A DNA stretch of 64,000 nt from a virus. Below are positions 7,716 through 16,422 of this stretch, one piece after another. The stretch spans positions 1 through 64,000 of IMG/VR virus record IMGVR_UViG_3300021964_000050. The stretch is one strand, 5' to 3'. The position numbers and the translations under genes are program-made. Positions within the stretch are counted from its first letter, which is position 1. The number at the start of each line of letters is the position of its first letter. The notes below the pieces were generated by a model. It saw only the letters and a list, made by a program, of their open reading frames with translations. It did no database searches and was not told the DNA's origin.

Positions 7716-9413
7716 TTAGTCCGAATCAGGCACACGTCGTTGAGCCAAGTTGGCTCCGTATGCCCTCTGCACCAGTTGATTTACTGCGTCGCCGGAAGGG
7801 GCTACCCCCGGCATTACTCCCGATCCCTCTTGTGCGGAACCGGTAGAAGTTACATCCGACCCACCTGCGCTGGTGACGCCACCTTCGCCTGCGGGCTGTG
7901 CTCCTTCTGGTGATACCATACCAGTAAGAGCCATAACGGATGCGGATATCTGTGCGTTGAGAAGTTCCAGAGCGCCCTGATCCATAGCGTCGTCGCGCAA
8001 CTCCTCAAAGACCTCGGCCATCTTCTCGTTCGGGAACTCCTCGCCCAATGCCCTTAGAGCACCACGCTTGGATTCCAGACCCATAGCCATCTTGGCCTGC
8101 AACTCGTTCAACTTAATCAACTGGTCGACCGGCAGTGGGTCAGGCCAGTGAATAGCCGTACGGTACGTCATCGGGTCACGGGGATCTAGAATCTGCATCT
8201 GATCCGGCTCGGGGAACGTAGCCTCAGCGGGGTTCCACTGAAGTGACTCCGGCTCGTGTACGGCCTGTGTGCGAATAATGAGTTCGTTCAGTTGAACGAG
8301 ACCCTTAGTAAAGTGTGTCCGCTTCATATGATAGCGGTTCATCATTGGCTGATATTGAATGGCGAGGGCGACGCCTGATGTGTTAGAGATCGGCTGGGTC
8401 TTACCTAGCGCGGATTCCGGTACGCCGGTAATTTCGTGCATCGCCTGCTTGATGATCTGCACGTACTCCATAGCGCCAGCCATCTCGCCACGTGATTCAA
8501 GGTTGAACACACGGGCGTCCTTAGGCAGACCTGCCCAGACTTTCTTCGCCCCGCGCTCCAACTGAGAAGCCTTAGCACCTGTAATGATTGTGACGGGGGC
8601 GCTGTGGTAGTTGATGATGTCCGACACTTCGGTCATCTTTTCGTTCAACTCACGGTTCAGCGGGATAATGTCCCAGATATCAGACTGTCCCCAAGGTGAC
8701 GAGGAGATACTGACGTTAGGGATATGGATAACAGGTACCTTACCGATGGGGTTTTCGTACTGGTCAATCAACTCGTCGTTGATGTACTGCTCAACTGTTT
8801 CATCGGTAAGGATCTCAGTGAACGTGTATACCTGTCGGGTACCTTCAGGGCTGGTGCCCCAGAACCTGTACTTCAACTTGAACCGGAGAATACGGTCTCT
8901 GTCGTGTGGGTGGTACTCGGGGAAACAGTGAGCCGGGTTCAGTGGGATCAAACGTGTCTTACCCGAGTGGATAACGCCTAGCGTGTCTTCCCAAGGCTCT
9001 TCGTACGCAACTTTGACAAAGCAGTCACCGGTAATACCAGCCAACTGCCCCATCTCCCAGAGAACCTTCTGTTTGTCGTTGTCAACTTCCCAAACCTTCT
9101 GAAGCACGTGGGGAATAATGGCCCCAGTCGCCTCTGGGGTCTTGAACTGGACGCCACGACCAAAGCAGAAGTTTGTGATGTAGTCCGACATGGTGCGGAC
9201 GTAATTCAAGTAGATGTTCTGCTCACCCATCTCACGGCGGTGAGACCAGTGGTGACCGAGATACCACGCCCATGCTGCTGAGTAACGGTTTAGGCGAGGG
9301 CCATGGATTTCAAACTCTTCGTCGGCCAGTTCAACCAAGCCAAGGGGCGAGATAGCGACGGTAAGGTCGCTGGAACTAGCCCTATAACTTGGAGACCAAA
9401 AATCAACTGGCAC
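7716..9413 (-). CDS. Portal protein
   Basis: 565 residues from GTG at 9413 (GGGAG 7 nt upstream). Features: 'RYSAAWAWYLGHHWS', 'NYVRTMSDYITNFCFGRGVQF', a wing region with 'PIGKVPVIHIPN', and 'ITGVPESALGKTQPISNTSGVAL' preceding the long C-terminal helix, a pattern typical of SPP1/HK97-type portals. The C-terminal ~80 residues are Gly/Ser/Ala-rich and probably disordered. Role: dodecameric DNA gate and head-tail connector. Confidence 0.9.
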   Translation of the reverse strand: MPVDFWSPSYRASSSDLTVAISPLGLVELADEEFEIHGPRLNRYSAAWAWYLGHHWSHRREMGEQNIYLNYVRTMSDYITNFCFGRGVQFKTPEATGAIIPHVLQKVWEVDNDKQKVLWEMGQLAGITGDCFVKVAYEEPWEDTLGVIHSGKTRLIPLNPAHCFPEYHPHDRDRILRFKLKYRFWGTSPEGTRQVYTFTEILTDETVEQYINDELIDQYENPIGKVPVIHIPNVSISSSPWGQSDIWDIIPLNRELNEKMTEVSDIINYHSAPVTIITGAKASQLERGAKKVWAGLPKDARVFNLESRGEMAGAMEYVQIIKQAMHEITGVPESALGKTQPISNTSGVALAIQYQPMMNRYHMKRTHFTKGLVQLNELIIRTQAVHEPESLQWNPAEATFPEPDQMQILDPRDPMTYRTAIHWPDPLPVDQLIKLNELQAKMAMGLESKRGALRALGEEFPNEKMAEVFEELRDDAMDQGALELLNAQISASVMALTGMVSPEGAQPAGEGGVTSAGGSDVTSTGSAQEGSGVMPGVAPSGDAVNQLVQRAYGANLAQRRVPDSD

Positions 9414-9457
9414 TATGTGCTCCCGTCAGACGTACGTACACTAAACAGGATAGCAGA

Positions 9458-9625
9458 TTACTTTCCGCTCTTCTTCTTCTTTGCGGCGTTCATGTTGTCA
9501 ACAAGATTCGGGTAAGGACGACCCGCTTTCTTGGCAGAAGCCTTAGCCTTGGCCTTCTGCGAGGGCGTCAACTTCTTGTCGGACTTTGTTGGGTCTTTCT
9601 TGTCCCAGACCTTTTTCTCTGCCAT
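9458..9625 (-). CDS. Small Lys-rich basic protein (55 aa)
   Basis: MAEKKVWDKK... ends in KKKKSGK. The ATG at 9625 touches the stop of the upstream gene (TAATG), so it sits in the portal operon. About a third of the residues are Lys, Arg or Gln. It could be a DNA-binding or head-internal protein; I know no family for it. Confidence 0.75.
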   Translation of the reverse strand: MAEKKVWDKKDPTKSDKKLTPSQKAKAKASAKKAGRPYPNLVDNMNAAKKKKSGK

Positions 9626-9897
9626 TACTTCTTTCCTCTATTACGAGCACGGTTAGTGCTGGGGTCCTCTGCGACGAGTTTCCCACTCTTGGTGTGGGAC
9701 ATATCTTTCTTCGCTACTGGTTTCTTGCTGTTCTTGTCGTTGGGGCCGTCGATACCACGGTCACGACGCTCAGAACGACGTTCGACCTTCTTGTCCTTGA
9801 CGGACTGCTTCTGGTCGTAGTCCTTCTGGTACTCGGCTTTCTTCTTCCGAGCGTCAGGATTGTCTTGGTAATACTTGGCTGTTTTACGGGGGGCCAT
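9625..9897 (-). CDS. Basic protein, degenerate HNH-like
   Basis: 90 residues from ATG at 9897, which overlaps the previous stop as TGATG with GGAG 8 nt upstream. The N-terminus 'KTAKYYQDNPDARKKKAEYQKDYDQK' and the C-terminus 'DGPNDKN...DMSHTKSGKLVAEDPSTNRARNR' follow the layout of short phage HNH-type proteins (basic helix, then D-x-H and N residues). The usual paired Cys and the complete HNH triad are missing, so nuclease activity is doubtful. Confidence 0.7.
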   Translation of the reverse strand: MAPRKTAKYYQDNPDARKKKAEYQKDYDQKQSVKDKKVERRSERRDRGIDGPNDKNSKKPVAKKDMSHTKSGKLVAEDPSTNRARNRGKK

Positions 9898-10193
9898 CAC
9901 CACTTCTCCTTGTCAGCCCAATAGGCGGCTGACATCTTGCCCTTTTTGATATTGGCACTGTGGCGAGCCTTAAATGAGGCACGTTTCTTCTTCATGGCCT
10001 CTGACTCGCCCGCCTTAGGCTTACCGGCGGTCTTGGCACCCTGCTCACCAAAGCGAATCAACTTGACTTGATCGCCCTGCTTAGCCAACACTGCGTGCGA
10101 CTTGGTGGGGTGGCCGGGGGTCTTCTTGGGCTTGTTGTAGCCCTCGAAATTAATACCGCCTCGGGTGTACTTAGGTTTCTTATCTTCTGCCAT
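9897..10193 (-). CDS. Conserved basic phage protein upstream of portal
   Basis: 98 residues. The segment 'VKLIRFGEQGAKTAGKP..GESEAMKKKRASFKARHSANIKKGKMSAAYWADKEKW' is a pattern I recognise from many tailed phages near terminase and portal genes. Function is unknown; it may bind DNA or assist packaging. It lies between the exonuclease and the HNH-like gene with TGATG coupling downstream. Confidence 0.8.
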   Translation of the reverse strand: MAEDKKPKYTRGGINFEGYNKPKKTPGHPTKSHAVLAKQGDQVKLIRFGEQGAKTAGKPKAGESEAMKKKRASFKARHSANIKKGKMSAAYWADKEKW

Positions 10194-10202
10194 GACTTAC
10201 TC

Positions 10203-10943
10203 CTAGATAGGCTTGTCGTCTACTTTACCAACAGACTTGGACACCCTAGAGTACCCATTACACTTCTTACACTGAATAATTTGGTACGTAGCCGTCGGTG
10301 TGTGGGCGAACCCTCTCTTTACTACGTCTGTGTGCCCGCAACGAGGGCAAGCGTTAGGGTCGCCACCGTATAGACCACGGTGTGGGTGGTTCTTGATCCA
10401 CGGTAGTAGGCGCTCGTAAACCTTCTCTGTAAGTACAACGTCCTGCATGTTGTACTTCTTCATAGTAGACCAAGCCTTGTGGTCTCCCTTCATACAACGC
10501 ACCCACAGGTCAAACCCATCATGCTGAAGTTTGGAACCGATGCCCAACTCTGTGGAGACATGTTGTAACTTGTTGCTGGTGAAGCGGAAGCGTTGCTTAA
10601 CCACGTTCATCAAGTCAATGTCTGTATAAGGACTCGGTGGTGGATATCCCGCCAATACGAACTCCCTATTCAAGTGCTTCATGTCAAACGCCTTGCTGTT
10701 GTACCCAACGACAGCATCCGCTTCGTCTAGCAGTTCCCACGCCTGTCTAACCATGTCGTCATGACCGTCGTGATGGTCAGAAGCGAAGTACACCTTCTTC
10801 TCTCCGTGCCACTTAGCGGCCCATGAGATGACGGTGCCAAACTCCTCAACTTGATTGAGTCCGACGTTCTGATCCCACAGTCCCCAGACGTAAGCCAGAC
10901 TGGGGCGTGTCTCAATGTCTATAGTGAGTATCTTTATGCCCAA
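10203..10943 (-). CDS. DnaQ-like 3'-5' exonuclease with C-terminal zinc ribbon
   Basis: 246 residues. I chose the TTG at 10943 because AAGGAGGT lies 6-7 nt upstream; the longer GTG start at 10964 would place that Shine-Dalgarno inside the gene. RNase H-fold exonuclease motifs: ExoI 'LTIDIETRP' (DxE), ExoII 'VVGYNSKAFDMKHL' and ExoIII 'YNMQDVVLTEKVY'. The end carries a C-x2-C...C-x2-C zinc ribbon ('CPRCGHTD...CKKCNG'). It may edit for the polymerase or process DNA ends during packaging. Confidence 0.85.
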   Translation of the reverse strand: MGIKILTIDIETRPSLAYVWGLWDQNVGLNQVEEFGTVISWAAKWHGEKKVYFASDHHDGHDDMVRQAWELLDEADAVVGYNSKAFDMKHLNREFVLAGYPPPSPYTDIDLMNVVKQRFRFTSNKLQHVSTELGIGSKLQHDGFDLWVRCMKGDHKAWSTMKKYNMQDVVLTEKVYERLLPWIKNHPHRGLYGGDPNACPRCGHTDVVKRGFAHTPTATYQIIQCKKCNGYSRVSKSVGKVDDKPI

Positions 10944-10955
10944 GTGGGTACCTCC

Positions 10956-10984
10956 TTGTGGCACGTGTCACGTTACTGTAGCAT
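10956..10984 (+). promoter_or_regulatory. Promoter for leaderless plus-strand gene
   Basis: -35 TTGTGG (10956-10961), 17-bp spacer, -10 TAGCAT (10979-10984), then 6 nt to the ATG at 10991. There is no Shine-Dalgarno, so the transcript would be leaderless. Confidence 0.5.
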
Positions 10985-10990
10985 ACACCC

Positions 10991-11146
10991 ATGAGTCAAG
11001 AAGAATGGGTACGTGTCAGAAAAACGGACTGGGACACCATTGTTGAAGCCGTGCTGCACTTTAGCGAAGAAGTCGACATGGACACCATTGAAGAGACCTT
11101 GGTGCTGATGGAAGACGCTTGGGATATAGTCAGAACGTACCTGTGA
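10991..11146 (+). CDS. Small acidic protein (51 aa), opposite strand to its neighbours
   Basis: Starts MSQEEWVRVRKTDW and is otherwise acidic and helical, ending MEDAWDIVRTYL. It is the only plus-strand gene within the virion module. It has its own promoter-like sequence, no ribosome-binding site, and a TGA stop that exactly abuts the stop of the convergent minus-strand gene at 11147; that tight packing supports a real gene. Function unknown; a small regulator is possible. Confidence 0.6.
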   Translation: MSQEEWVRVRKTDWDTIVEAVLHFSEEVDMDTIEETLVLMEDAWDIVRTYL

Positions 11147-12019
11147 TTAACCGAGTAGATGAGGATTTAGGTTGCCTCGGCTATCCGTGTAGCGCTGTCC
11201 CTCTCTCTTAGGACCTTGCTTGGCAACACCGCCGCCGCGCTCCAACCATTTACCTCCGACCCACAAGACCGCCTGCATGTCATGGGGGAGGATGTCAGTG
11301 AACCGGTCGTCACGTCTACCGGCAGAGCGGCCAGCAGCACGAGTGATATCTTCCATGACCTCGTACCGTGTGGGCTTACCATCCTTAGTAGCGGCACTGC
11401 TAATGCCTCGGTTGTAGTCAGTCCAACTACGCATCTTGTTCACAATGATGTCGTGATGGCGACCGTCTACAGTTACACCGGTATCACGTCCCGGTTCTGC
11501 AATGTTCAAGGCGAAGTGGTGCGTTTTGGGAGCGGTTTTAATTGGAAGAACGTCATGCCACTGCTCACCGGCCATGATCCTCTGTGCCTTCAGCAGGTTT
11601 CGGTCACCCTGAACGGACATAGAAGGAGCGACCTCACGAAGCATTGAACGTGCCTCTTCGGTACGGTTCTTTTGCCCAGTACTGTGCCTCAAGATATCCC
11701 AATGCTCTTTGGTCATACCCTGCAACTCACCTAAAGCCTTGATGTTTTTACCTTCAAAATCCATGGAAGGTGAAACAGCAGCAACGACTCCTGCGGCTTG
11801 GTGGATATCCTTGATTTTGTGTCCCTCAGCCGTTTCAGAGCCAATGAACTTAGCGCTTGCCTCATGGACTTTTGGATACCATTGCTTACCCTCTTCCACT
11901 AAGTGGTCGGGAAGAGTCATACCCATGTTTGCTAACCGGCGAGCGGTAGCGGACACTCGCTGACGGTGTGCTGGTGCGGTAAAGTCAGACTTCTTAGTGG
12001 GTATGTTAAAATCTGGCAT
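11147..12019 (-). CDS. Conserved phage protein, DUF7178-like
   Basis: 290 residues from ATG at 12019, coupled to the upstream stop as TAATG with GGGGA upstream. Key patterns: 'WYPKVHEAS', 'AAGVVAAVSPSMDFEGKNIKAL' and 'KTAPKTHHFALNIAEP...VTVDGRHHDI'. These match actinophage proteins in the DUF7178-like group, with helical bundles around 'xSP' and 'TVDxH' motifs. This resembles DNA-glycosylase-like helical proteins, but I cannot assign an activity. Its position between exonuclease and small virion proteins suggests packaging or ejection. Confidence 0.75.
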   Translation of the reverse strand: MPDFNIPTKKSDFTAPAHRQRVSATARRLANMGMTLPDHLVEEGKQWYPKVHEASAKFIGSETAEGHKIKDIHQAAGVVAAVSPSMDFEGKNIKALGELQGMTKEHWDILRHSTGQKNRTEEARSMLREVAPSMSVQGDRNLLKAQRIMAGEQWHDVLPIKTAPKTHHFALNIAEPGRDTGVTVDGRHHDIIVNKMRSWTDYNRGISSAATKDGKPTRYEVMEDITRAAGRSAGRRDDRFTDILPHDMQAVLWVGGKWLERGGGVAKQGPKREGQRYTDSRGNLNPHLLG

Positions 12020-12555
12020 TATTCCCCGCCTTTGATCTGCTTCCATACGGGGTCGACACCCCTACCGCCACGGCTAGACGCCCAAGAAGCATCAAACAAG
12101 TCAGGATTGCGTCCAGACTGGGGCGCACCTTCTTGGTAGTAGGGATAAGACATATCCCCCGAGTACTCGCCCTTCTTAATAACGGCGACTGCTTCTTGGT
12201 TACGTTCTGCGGCGGCGAGTCGACCTGCATAACGAGATGCTGGGTTGCGGGTGCTGTATGCCTCCGACGCATCGAACGACTGTCGTGGTGGTTCCGAGCC
12301 TTGCCAACCACCTAGATACACATTCGGCTCGCTCAACACTGGGGCAACATCTGCTCTGCTGGCGAAAGAACGAATGTCGGTGTCGGTCATGGCTGGTTCG
12401 GGATCAAAGTCACCGCTAACGCCCTTGTAACCACCAACCATGTAGGCGTCGCCCTTGGGGCCGCTACCAGCACCGGGACCGGCTACCTTGCGAGAAAACC
12501 CACCTTGTGCGAGTTCCTCGCCTAGCCCAATAAACTCTTCTGGGTTCAATTTCAT
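12019..12555 (-). CDS. Hypothetical Gly/Ser-rich protein
   Basis: 178 residues; AGGAGA 8 nt before ATG at 12555. Composition is rich in Gly, Ser, Asp, Tyr and Arg with little predicted core ('GPGAGSGPKGDAYMVGGYKG'). It resembles in style the low-complexity proteins at 42.2-46.9 kb. Located between terminase and portal, so it may be a minor virion protein. Not recognised. Confidence 0.7.
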   Translation of the reverse strand: MKLNPEEFIGLGEELAQGGFSRKVAGPGAGSGPKGDAYMVGGYKGVSGDFDPEPAMTDTDIRSFASRADVAPVLSEPNVYLGGWQGSEPPRQSFDASEAYSTRNPASRYAGRLAAAERNQEAVAVIKKGEYSGDMSYPYYQEGAPQSGRNPDLFDASWASSRGGRGVDPVWKQIKGGE

Positions 12556-12560
12556 GGTGG

Positions 12561-12764
12561 CTATCTCCTACAGTTCTCAGCAAATTCTTGAAAGCAGTAC
12601 CGTCGTGAATACCGCGCAATGGCGTAGGGAGCGACGGGGAGCGGGATTTGCTCGGTACCTGTCAAGTGCTCACCTACGCCATCGACGGCGACATCAGTTC
12701 CTACCGCATCTCCCGATGCGGCAACATCTCCACCTGATGGAGCGGCAGTTGCGCCGCCCTCCAT
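12561..12764 (-). CDS. Small hypothetical protein (67 aa)
   Basis: Ala/Gly/Val-rich first half, then 'PYAIARYSRRYCFQEFAENCRR'. Its ATG overlaps the upstream stop as TGATG and its stop lies within the Shine-Dalgarno of the next gene, so it fits the operon. Function unknown; a chance ORF cannot be excluded. Confidence 0.5.
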   Translation of the reverse strand: MEGGATAAPSGGDVAASGDAVGTDVAVDGVGEHLTGTEQIPLPVAPYAIARYSRRYCFQEFAENCRR

Positions 12765-13177
12765 CAGCCGTCGACGCGGACTGGGTTCGGACGGTTCATG
12801 TGCATACCTGAGTTTTGAGCCGTCTCAAAGGTAGGCACGCCATCACCAGCAGTAGCACCAGTGACGAAGTCCGAGAGCACGCCGGGTGCCTCAATCCATG
12901 AAGCAGAACCGACATGAGCGCGCTCACGCATGGTCTGCTCGGCTGGCTTGTACAGAGCGCCAGCGTTCGGATGGTTCATACGGCTCGGAGCCGGAGAGGT
13001 GTCGGCGTAAGCGCCTTGACCAAAGTCCATCGTCACATCTGTCTCGGTAGCAACGCCCTCTTCAAAGCGAAGTGGCCCACGGTTACCGGGGATGCTCGGT
13101 GCCATAGTGCGCTCAAAGACGTTACGCATTGCCTCAGGATATGGGTTCTGAGGGGCGACAGTCGGGTTCATGTCCAT
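12764..13177 (-). CDS. Hypothetical virion-associated protein with APQNPYPE motif
   Basis: 137 residues from the ATG at 13177, which has GGAGGAG 6 nt upstream; the longer start at 13213 lacks one. The N-terminal 'TVAPQNPYPEAMRNVF' is echoed by 'VAAPQNPFPERRGF' in the protein at 43554-43853. Otherwise Pro/Asn/Gly-rich and probably disordered. It lies directly downstream of terminase. Function unknown. Confidence 0.75.
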   Translation of the reverse strand: MDMNPTVAPQNPYPEAMRNVFERTMAPSIPGNRGPLRFEEGVATETDVTMDFGQGAYADTSPAPSRMNHPNAGALYKPAEQTMRERAHVGSASWIEAPGVLSDFVTGATAGDGVPTFETAQNSGMHMNRPNPVRVDG

Positions 13178-13252
13178 AAGTAACTCCTCCATAGGGGTTC
13201 GTATGAAAGCCATAGTACCACTACGTATTTATTGGGTAGCCCGTTTTAGCCC

Positions 13253-14833
13253 TTATTCAAAGAACGGATTTTCGTAAACGCTAACCGTGGGCATAACATC
13301 CGCAACGGTAAGAGAGCAAGCAATAGCCAAAGAGTCGGGATAGTCGTCAAATGCCCCGCGCTCGTCTGGAGCGGCGGCGAGCATGTAAGGACCACGGTTG
13401 ACTTTTTCAAGTTCGGACATTTGTTGGTTGAACTTTCGCCAGCGCTTAGTGCGGCGGGCCTTACTATGGCCGGGGACAATCAACTGCTCACGCTGAATCA
13501 ACTGGGTCAAATGAGTCCAGCGTTCATTCTGTGCTTTTGCATCTGAGGACACGGCCATAACCTCAATCTGTGGCATAAGAATCTGTAGACGCTCTGCTAC
13601 GGCACCACCGACACCTTGAGCGTCAACACCAACCCTGTACACGTCATAGTTCCGTAGGAAGTCGATGATCTCAAAGTACTGCGACTCCCATTCCACATTA
13701 TTGATTTCATGCCAGTTGAGTACGCGGTGCTCGTAGAAACCAAAAGGGTCTGGGTGATCCCAGTCAACCCACACCGGTGTAATTACAGTACTGTCGTTTG
13801 TACGGGCCACGTCGATACCGACCACGATAGGGGTTTTCCACCACTCTGATACGAGTGGCATACCGGGGTCATACAGCCGATCCAAGCGCTCTTCAGAAAC
13901 GAACATTCCTTTTTCAAGCATCCATCGGTTGCAATAAGACATCTGGAACTCGTCAGAATCCTCACCGATACGTAACTTCTCTTTGGAAATGAAGTCGGAG
14001 TAGTTCTTGTTGTACTTAGCGGCTGTTCGCCAGTCGTACTCATGGTGGTGAATTTTGTGAGTACGGCTGTTGATATCTCGGCGCTTGTTGTACTGAATAG
14101 CGTTGTAGAAGTACGACTTGTACCGCTGGGCTGTGCCACCTAGAACGATGCTACCGTTGTTCCACGCGAGCATCGGCTTGATCGACTTAGCGATCATGGT
14201 CTCGTCGGCTTCCTGCGCCTCGTCAATGAAAGCGAAGTGATACGTCTTTGACTCAATCTTGGCCTTCGGGTTACAGGTCTGCATACGGCATAGGGAGCCA
14301 GACTTTTTCAGGGTGATGATCTTACCCTTACCACGGGTACCGCCAGCAGTGGCCTTGTCGTCAATTTCTGGGTCTAGGAGGAACTCGGTTGCGTGCTCGC
14401 TAGTCAACTTAGTTACCACACGACCAAACACGGTTTCTGCCTGATCTTCGGTGGGGGCGAAGACTCCGACCCAGAAGCCTTTCTCAAACTTCTTCAACCA
14501 CGTCGGGTAGACATTTGCCAATCTAGGCAAGATCACCATCAAACCAGCGATGATGTTAGAAATAACTTCAGACTTACCTGACTGACGAGTGGCAATGAGT
14601 GTCTTTTCCTCACCGTCGCCCAAAACGATCGACTCAACAATACTGTGAGCAATAGGTATCTGGTAGGGGAATAACTCGGTGTCACAGAATGTCTGAATGA
14701 ATACGAGCAACTTGTTGACGAGATCATCAACGAACTCTGCCGTGGTCTCGTCTAGTTCAACGTCAAGTTCTTCAAGAGCATCTGCGTACTCAAGATTGGC
14801 TTCTTCGTCTTGCTGCTCAGCAACAGTATCCAT
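13253..14833 (-). CDS. terL: Terminase large subunit
   Basis: 526 residues. The N-terminal ATPase has Walker A 'ATRQSGKSE', adenine-site 'FPYQIPIAHSI', Walker B 'HFAFIDEAQE' and coupling 'GGTAQ'. The C-terminal RNase H-fold nuclease has 'VVGIDVARTNDST', 'YRVGVDAQGVG' and 'DDYPDSLAIA', supplying the acidic residues. It packages DNA into the prohead with the portal. No terminase small subunit was recognised nearby; one of the small upstream genes may play that part. Confidence 0.95.
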   Translation of the reverse strand: MDTVAEQQDEEANLEYADALEELDVELDETTAEFVDDLVNKLLVFIQTFCDTELFPYQIPIAHSIVESIVLGDGEEKTLIATRQSGKSEVISNIIAGLMVILPRLANVYPTWLKKFEKGFWVGVFAPTEDQAETVFGRVVTKLTSEHATEFLLDPEIDDKATAGGTRGKGKIITLKKSGSLCRMQTCNPKAKIESKTYHFAFIDEAQEADETMIAKSIKPMLAWNNGSIVLGGTAQRYKSYFYNAIQYNKRRDINSRTHKIHHHEYDWRTAAKYNKNYSDFISKEKLRIGEDSDEFQMSYCNRWMLEKGMFVSEERLDRLYDPGMPLVSEWWKTPIVVGIDVARTNDSTVITPVWVDWDHPDPFGFYEHRVLNWHEINNVEWESQYFEIIDFLRNYDVYRVGVDAQGVGGAVAERLQILMPQIEVMAVSSDAKAQNERWTHLTQLIQREQLIVPGHSKARRTKRWRKFNQQMSELEKVNRGPYMLAAAPDERGAFDDYPDSLAIACSLTVADVMPTVSVYENPFFE

Positions 14834-14846
14834 CGCTAAAAGAATA

Positions 14847-15068
14847 TCATACGGATAAGCGCGACTCTATTACAGACCATAGCGCCACTAAAGCATCTAC
14901 ACACAGTGTCACATCTTCGGAGGGACCGTTGTTATGACGCCAGTCGTCTAACGCACGGTGAAGAGATATTGCGATGGAGTCCATGTGCTCGCCAACCGCC
15001 GCATCGGGAATGGACTCAGCACGCTGCATGTACCTGATGTCAATTTTCCGCAGGGCTACGTCGTCCAT
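14847..15068 (-). CDS. Small helical protein (73 aa)
   Basis: ATG at 15068 overlaps the upstream stop (TAATG) and has AGGAG 6 nt upstream, ruling out the TTG at 15074. All-helical prediction, acidic, 'RKIDIRYMQRAESIPD...SIAISLHRALDDWRHN'. It lies immediately upstream of terL, the usual slot of the terminase small subunit, but it is short and no helix-turn-helix is clear. Confidence 0.7.
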   Translation of the reverse strand: MDDVALRKIDIRYMQRAESIPDAAVGEHMDSIAISLHRALDDWRHNNGPSEDVTLCVDALVALWSVIESRLSV

Positions 15069-15388
15069 TACCAACTCCTGATCTCTTTAGCGTCGGCGTC
15101 CAAGTCACGACCACCCACTTGGTCCAGCAGGCTGTCTGCGCGCCGCAACAAAACACCGACCTGAAAGGTGTACTTAGCGGCCCGGAACTGAATACCCCGT
15201 CCTTGCCACCACGGTTCTGCGGTCTGCCGCATGAAGCCAACAGACACCGCTGGGGTACCGGCAGTGGCGTTGTTGCGAGTGATCCAATACAACCTCAAGA
15301 ACTGGATGTACTGTATGCGGTTCATTGTGTCACGGAACAAGAAATACGCAGCGATTAGGACTGCGCCAAGTACTAGCCATGTAGTCAT
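15068..15388 (-). CDS. Membrane-anchored hypothetical protein
   Basis: 106 residues. Residues 3-18 (WLVLGAVLIAAYFLF) form one membrane helix or uncleaved signal anchor; a basic, aromatic-rich soluble part follows. Sits with the holin-like gene, so it could belong to the lysis set, but no catalytic motif is visible. Confidence 0.7.
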   Translation of the reverse strand: MTTWLVLGAVLIAAYFLFRDTMNRIQYIQFLRLYWITRNNATAGTPAVSVGFMRQTAEPWWQGRGIQFRAAKYTFQVGVLLRRADSLLDQVGGRDLDADAKEIRSW

Positions 15389-15397
15389 GTGTATACC

Positions 15398-15826
15398 TTA
15401 CCAGCGTGCTCGTAAACCTGCGGGGTCGGGGCTTCCATAACGGTCTCCGTAGAAATACTTCTGCAACTCGTTATCGTCAGCAGGGTGGTAAGAGAATGTG
15501 TTGAGAGTTGAGTTGATGTACTGACCCAATGACCCTGAAGTAATGAACTGCTGGTAAACGGGCGGAGGTACATTCTCGTAGACGTAACACAAACCCAAGT
15601 TGCGTCCCAACTTGAAGAACTTGACGGCTAACTTTTCTTCATCGTAGTCGTACCTTACGTACTGCACACGTGTAGATGACGGGTACTCGGGGTCAGTGAC
15701 ACCTTGAACTCGCCCCGAACTAACAGCACCTACATCAACTTCTTCAAACTGGCGACTGTAACTCTTGGCAAACTTACCGGTACCTACTTCTCTAAAACGA
15801 CCTTGTTCGTCCTTATAAACTTCCAC
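15398..15826 (-). CDS. KTSC-domain protein
   Basis: 142 residues. Residues ~50-115 ('SSTRVQYVRYDYDEEKLAVKFF...LCYVYENVPPPVYQQFITSGSLGQYINSTL') match the KTSC domain: S-x-I/V start, 'YxYxxVP', 'F...S.G.Y.N'. KTSC domains occur as small stand-alone phage proteins and fused to nucleic-acid enzymes; their role is not settled. The N-terminal ~45 residues are basic and flexible. Confidence 0.82.
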   Translation of the reverse strand: MEVYKDEQGRFREVGTGKFAKSYSRQFEEVDVGAVSSGRVQGVTDPEYPSSTRVQYVRYDYDEEKLAVKFFKLGRNLGLCYVYENVPPPVYQQFITSGSLGQYINSTLNTFSYHPADDNELQKYFYGDRYGSPDPAGLRARW

Positions 15827-16033
15827 TTATCTATCCTTGTCTAGGTGCCACGAGATGTGGTCATCCACCCTTTCGTCAATCTTGTCAATCTTCCCGTCAA
15901 TCTTTCTTAGCAGTTCGGCATTACTGGCGTGGTCACGGTTGTTCTCCCGCCGTGTCCGCTCAATCAATGTGACGATGACTCCACCGGGAGCGAGAATGGC
16001 TACAGCGATACCGATCCACAGTTCCACGTTCAT
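15827..16033 (-). CDS. Single-span membrane protein, holin-like
   Basis: 68 residues: short outside part, one membrane helix (LWIGIAVAILAPGGVIVTLI), then a charged coiled coil 'RRENNRDHASNAELLRKIDGKIDKIDERVDDHISWHL'. This architecture is common among actinophage lysis-cassette proteins. Its start overlaps the upstream stop by 4 bp. No endolysin is in the window, so the holin assignment is tentative. Confidence 0.7.
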   Translation of the reverse strand: MNVELWIGIAVAILAPGGVIVTLIERTRRENNRDHASNAELLRKIDGKIDKIDERVDDHISWHLDKDR

Positions 16034-16422
16034 GCACGAGCCACCAGTGCTGTCGTCTGACCATCCGAATCCATGGGGGTCAGATTACCAAATGTCTCTA
16101 CATTCAGTTTTCCGTAGACAACCAACATCTCCGATAGCGGCGTAGACGTGAGCAGTGCTGAGCGGCTGACAGTGGCGACCATGTCCCAATCGTACTCTCC
16201 AGCAGGCAACCACTCGGTGTTCTCTGCTGACATGGTGAGAAGTACAGCCCCTTCAGACGTCACCTCGCTGGGCAGCACGTACACAGTGTCGCCAACTTTG
16301 ACGGATGCGGATACCTCCGTCGGTACTCGGTTACGGTGGGTGCGGCGGTCTTTGAGAACGACAAGGCGCTCCCAAAGTTCCCCACGATCAACTGTGTAGT
16401 CAATCCTAGACTTTCTTGCCAT
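16030..16422 (-). CDS. Beta-rich structural or Ig-like protein
   Basis: 130 residues; AGGAGG upstream of ATG at 16422. Predicted beta-sandwich with 'SVKVGDTVYVLPSEVTSEGAVLLTMSAENTEWLPAGEYDWDMVATVSR', the strand order of the small BppU/Ig-like proteins such as that at 5325-5681. First gene of the leftward virion operon; probably a minor virion or tail accessory protein. Confidence 0.68.
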   Translation of the reverse strand: MARKSRIDYTVDRGELWERLVVLKDRRTHRNRVPTEVSASVKVGDTVYVLPSEVTSEGAVLLTMSAENTEWLPAGEYDWDMVATVSRSALLTSTPLSEMLVVYGKLNVETFGNLTPMDSDGQTTALVARA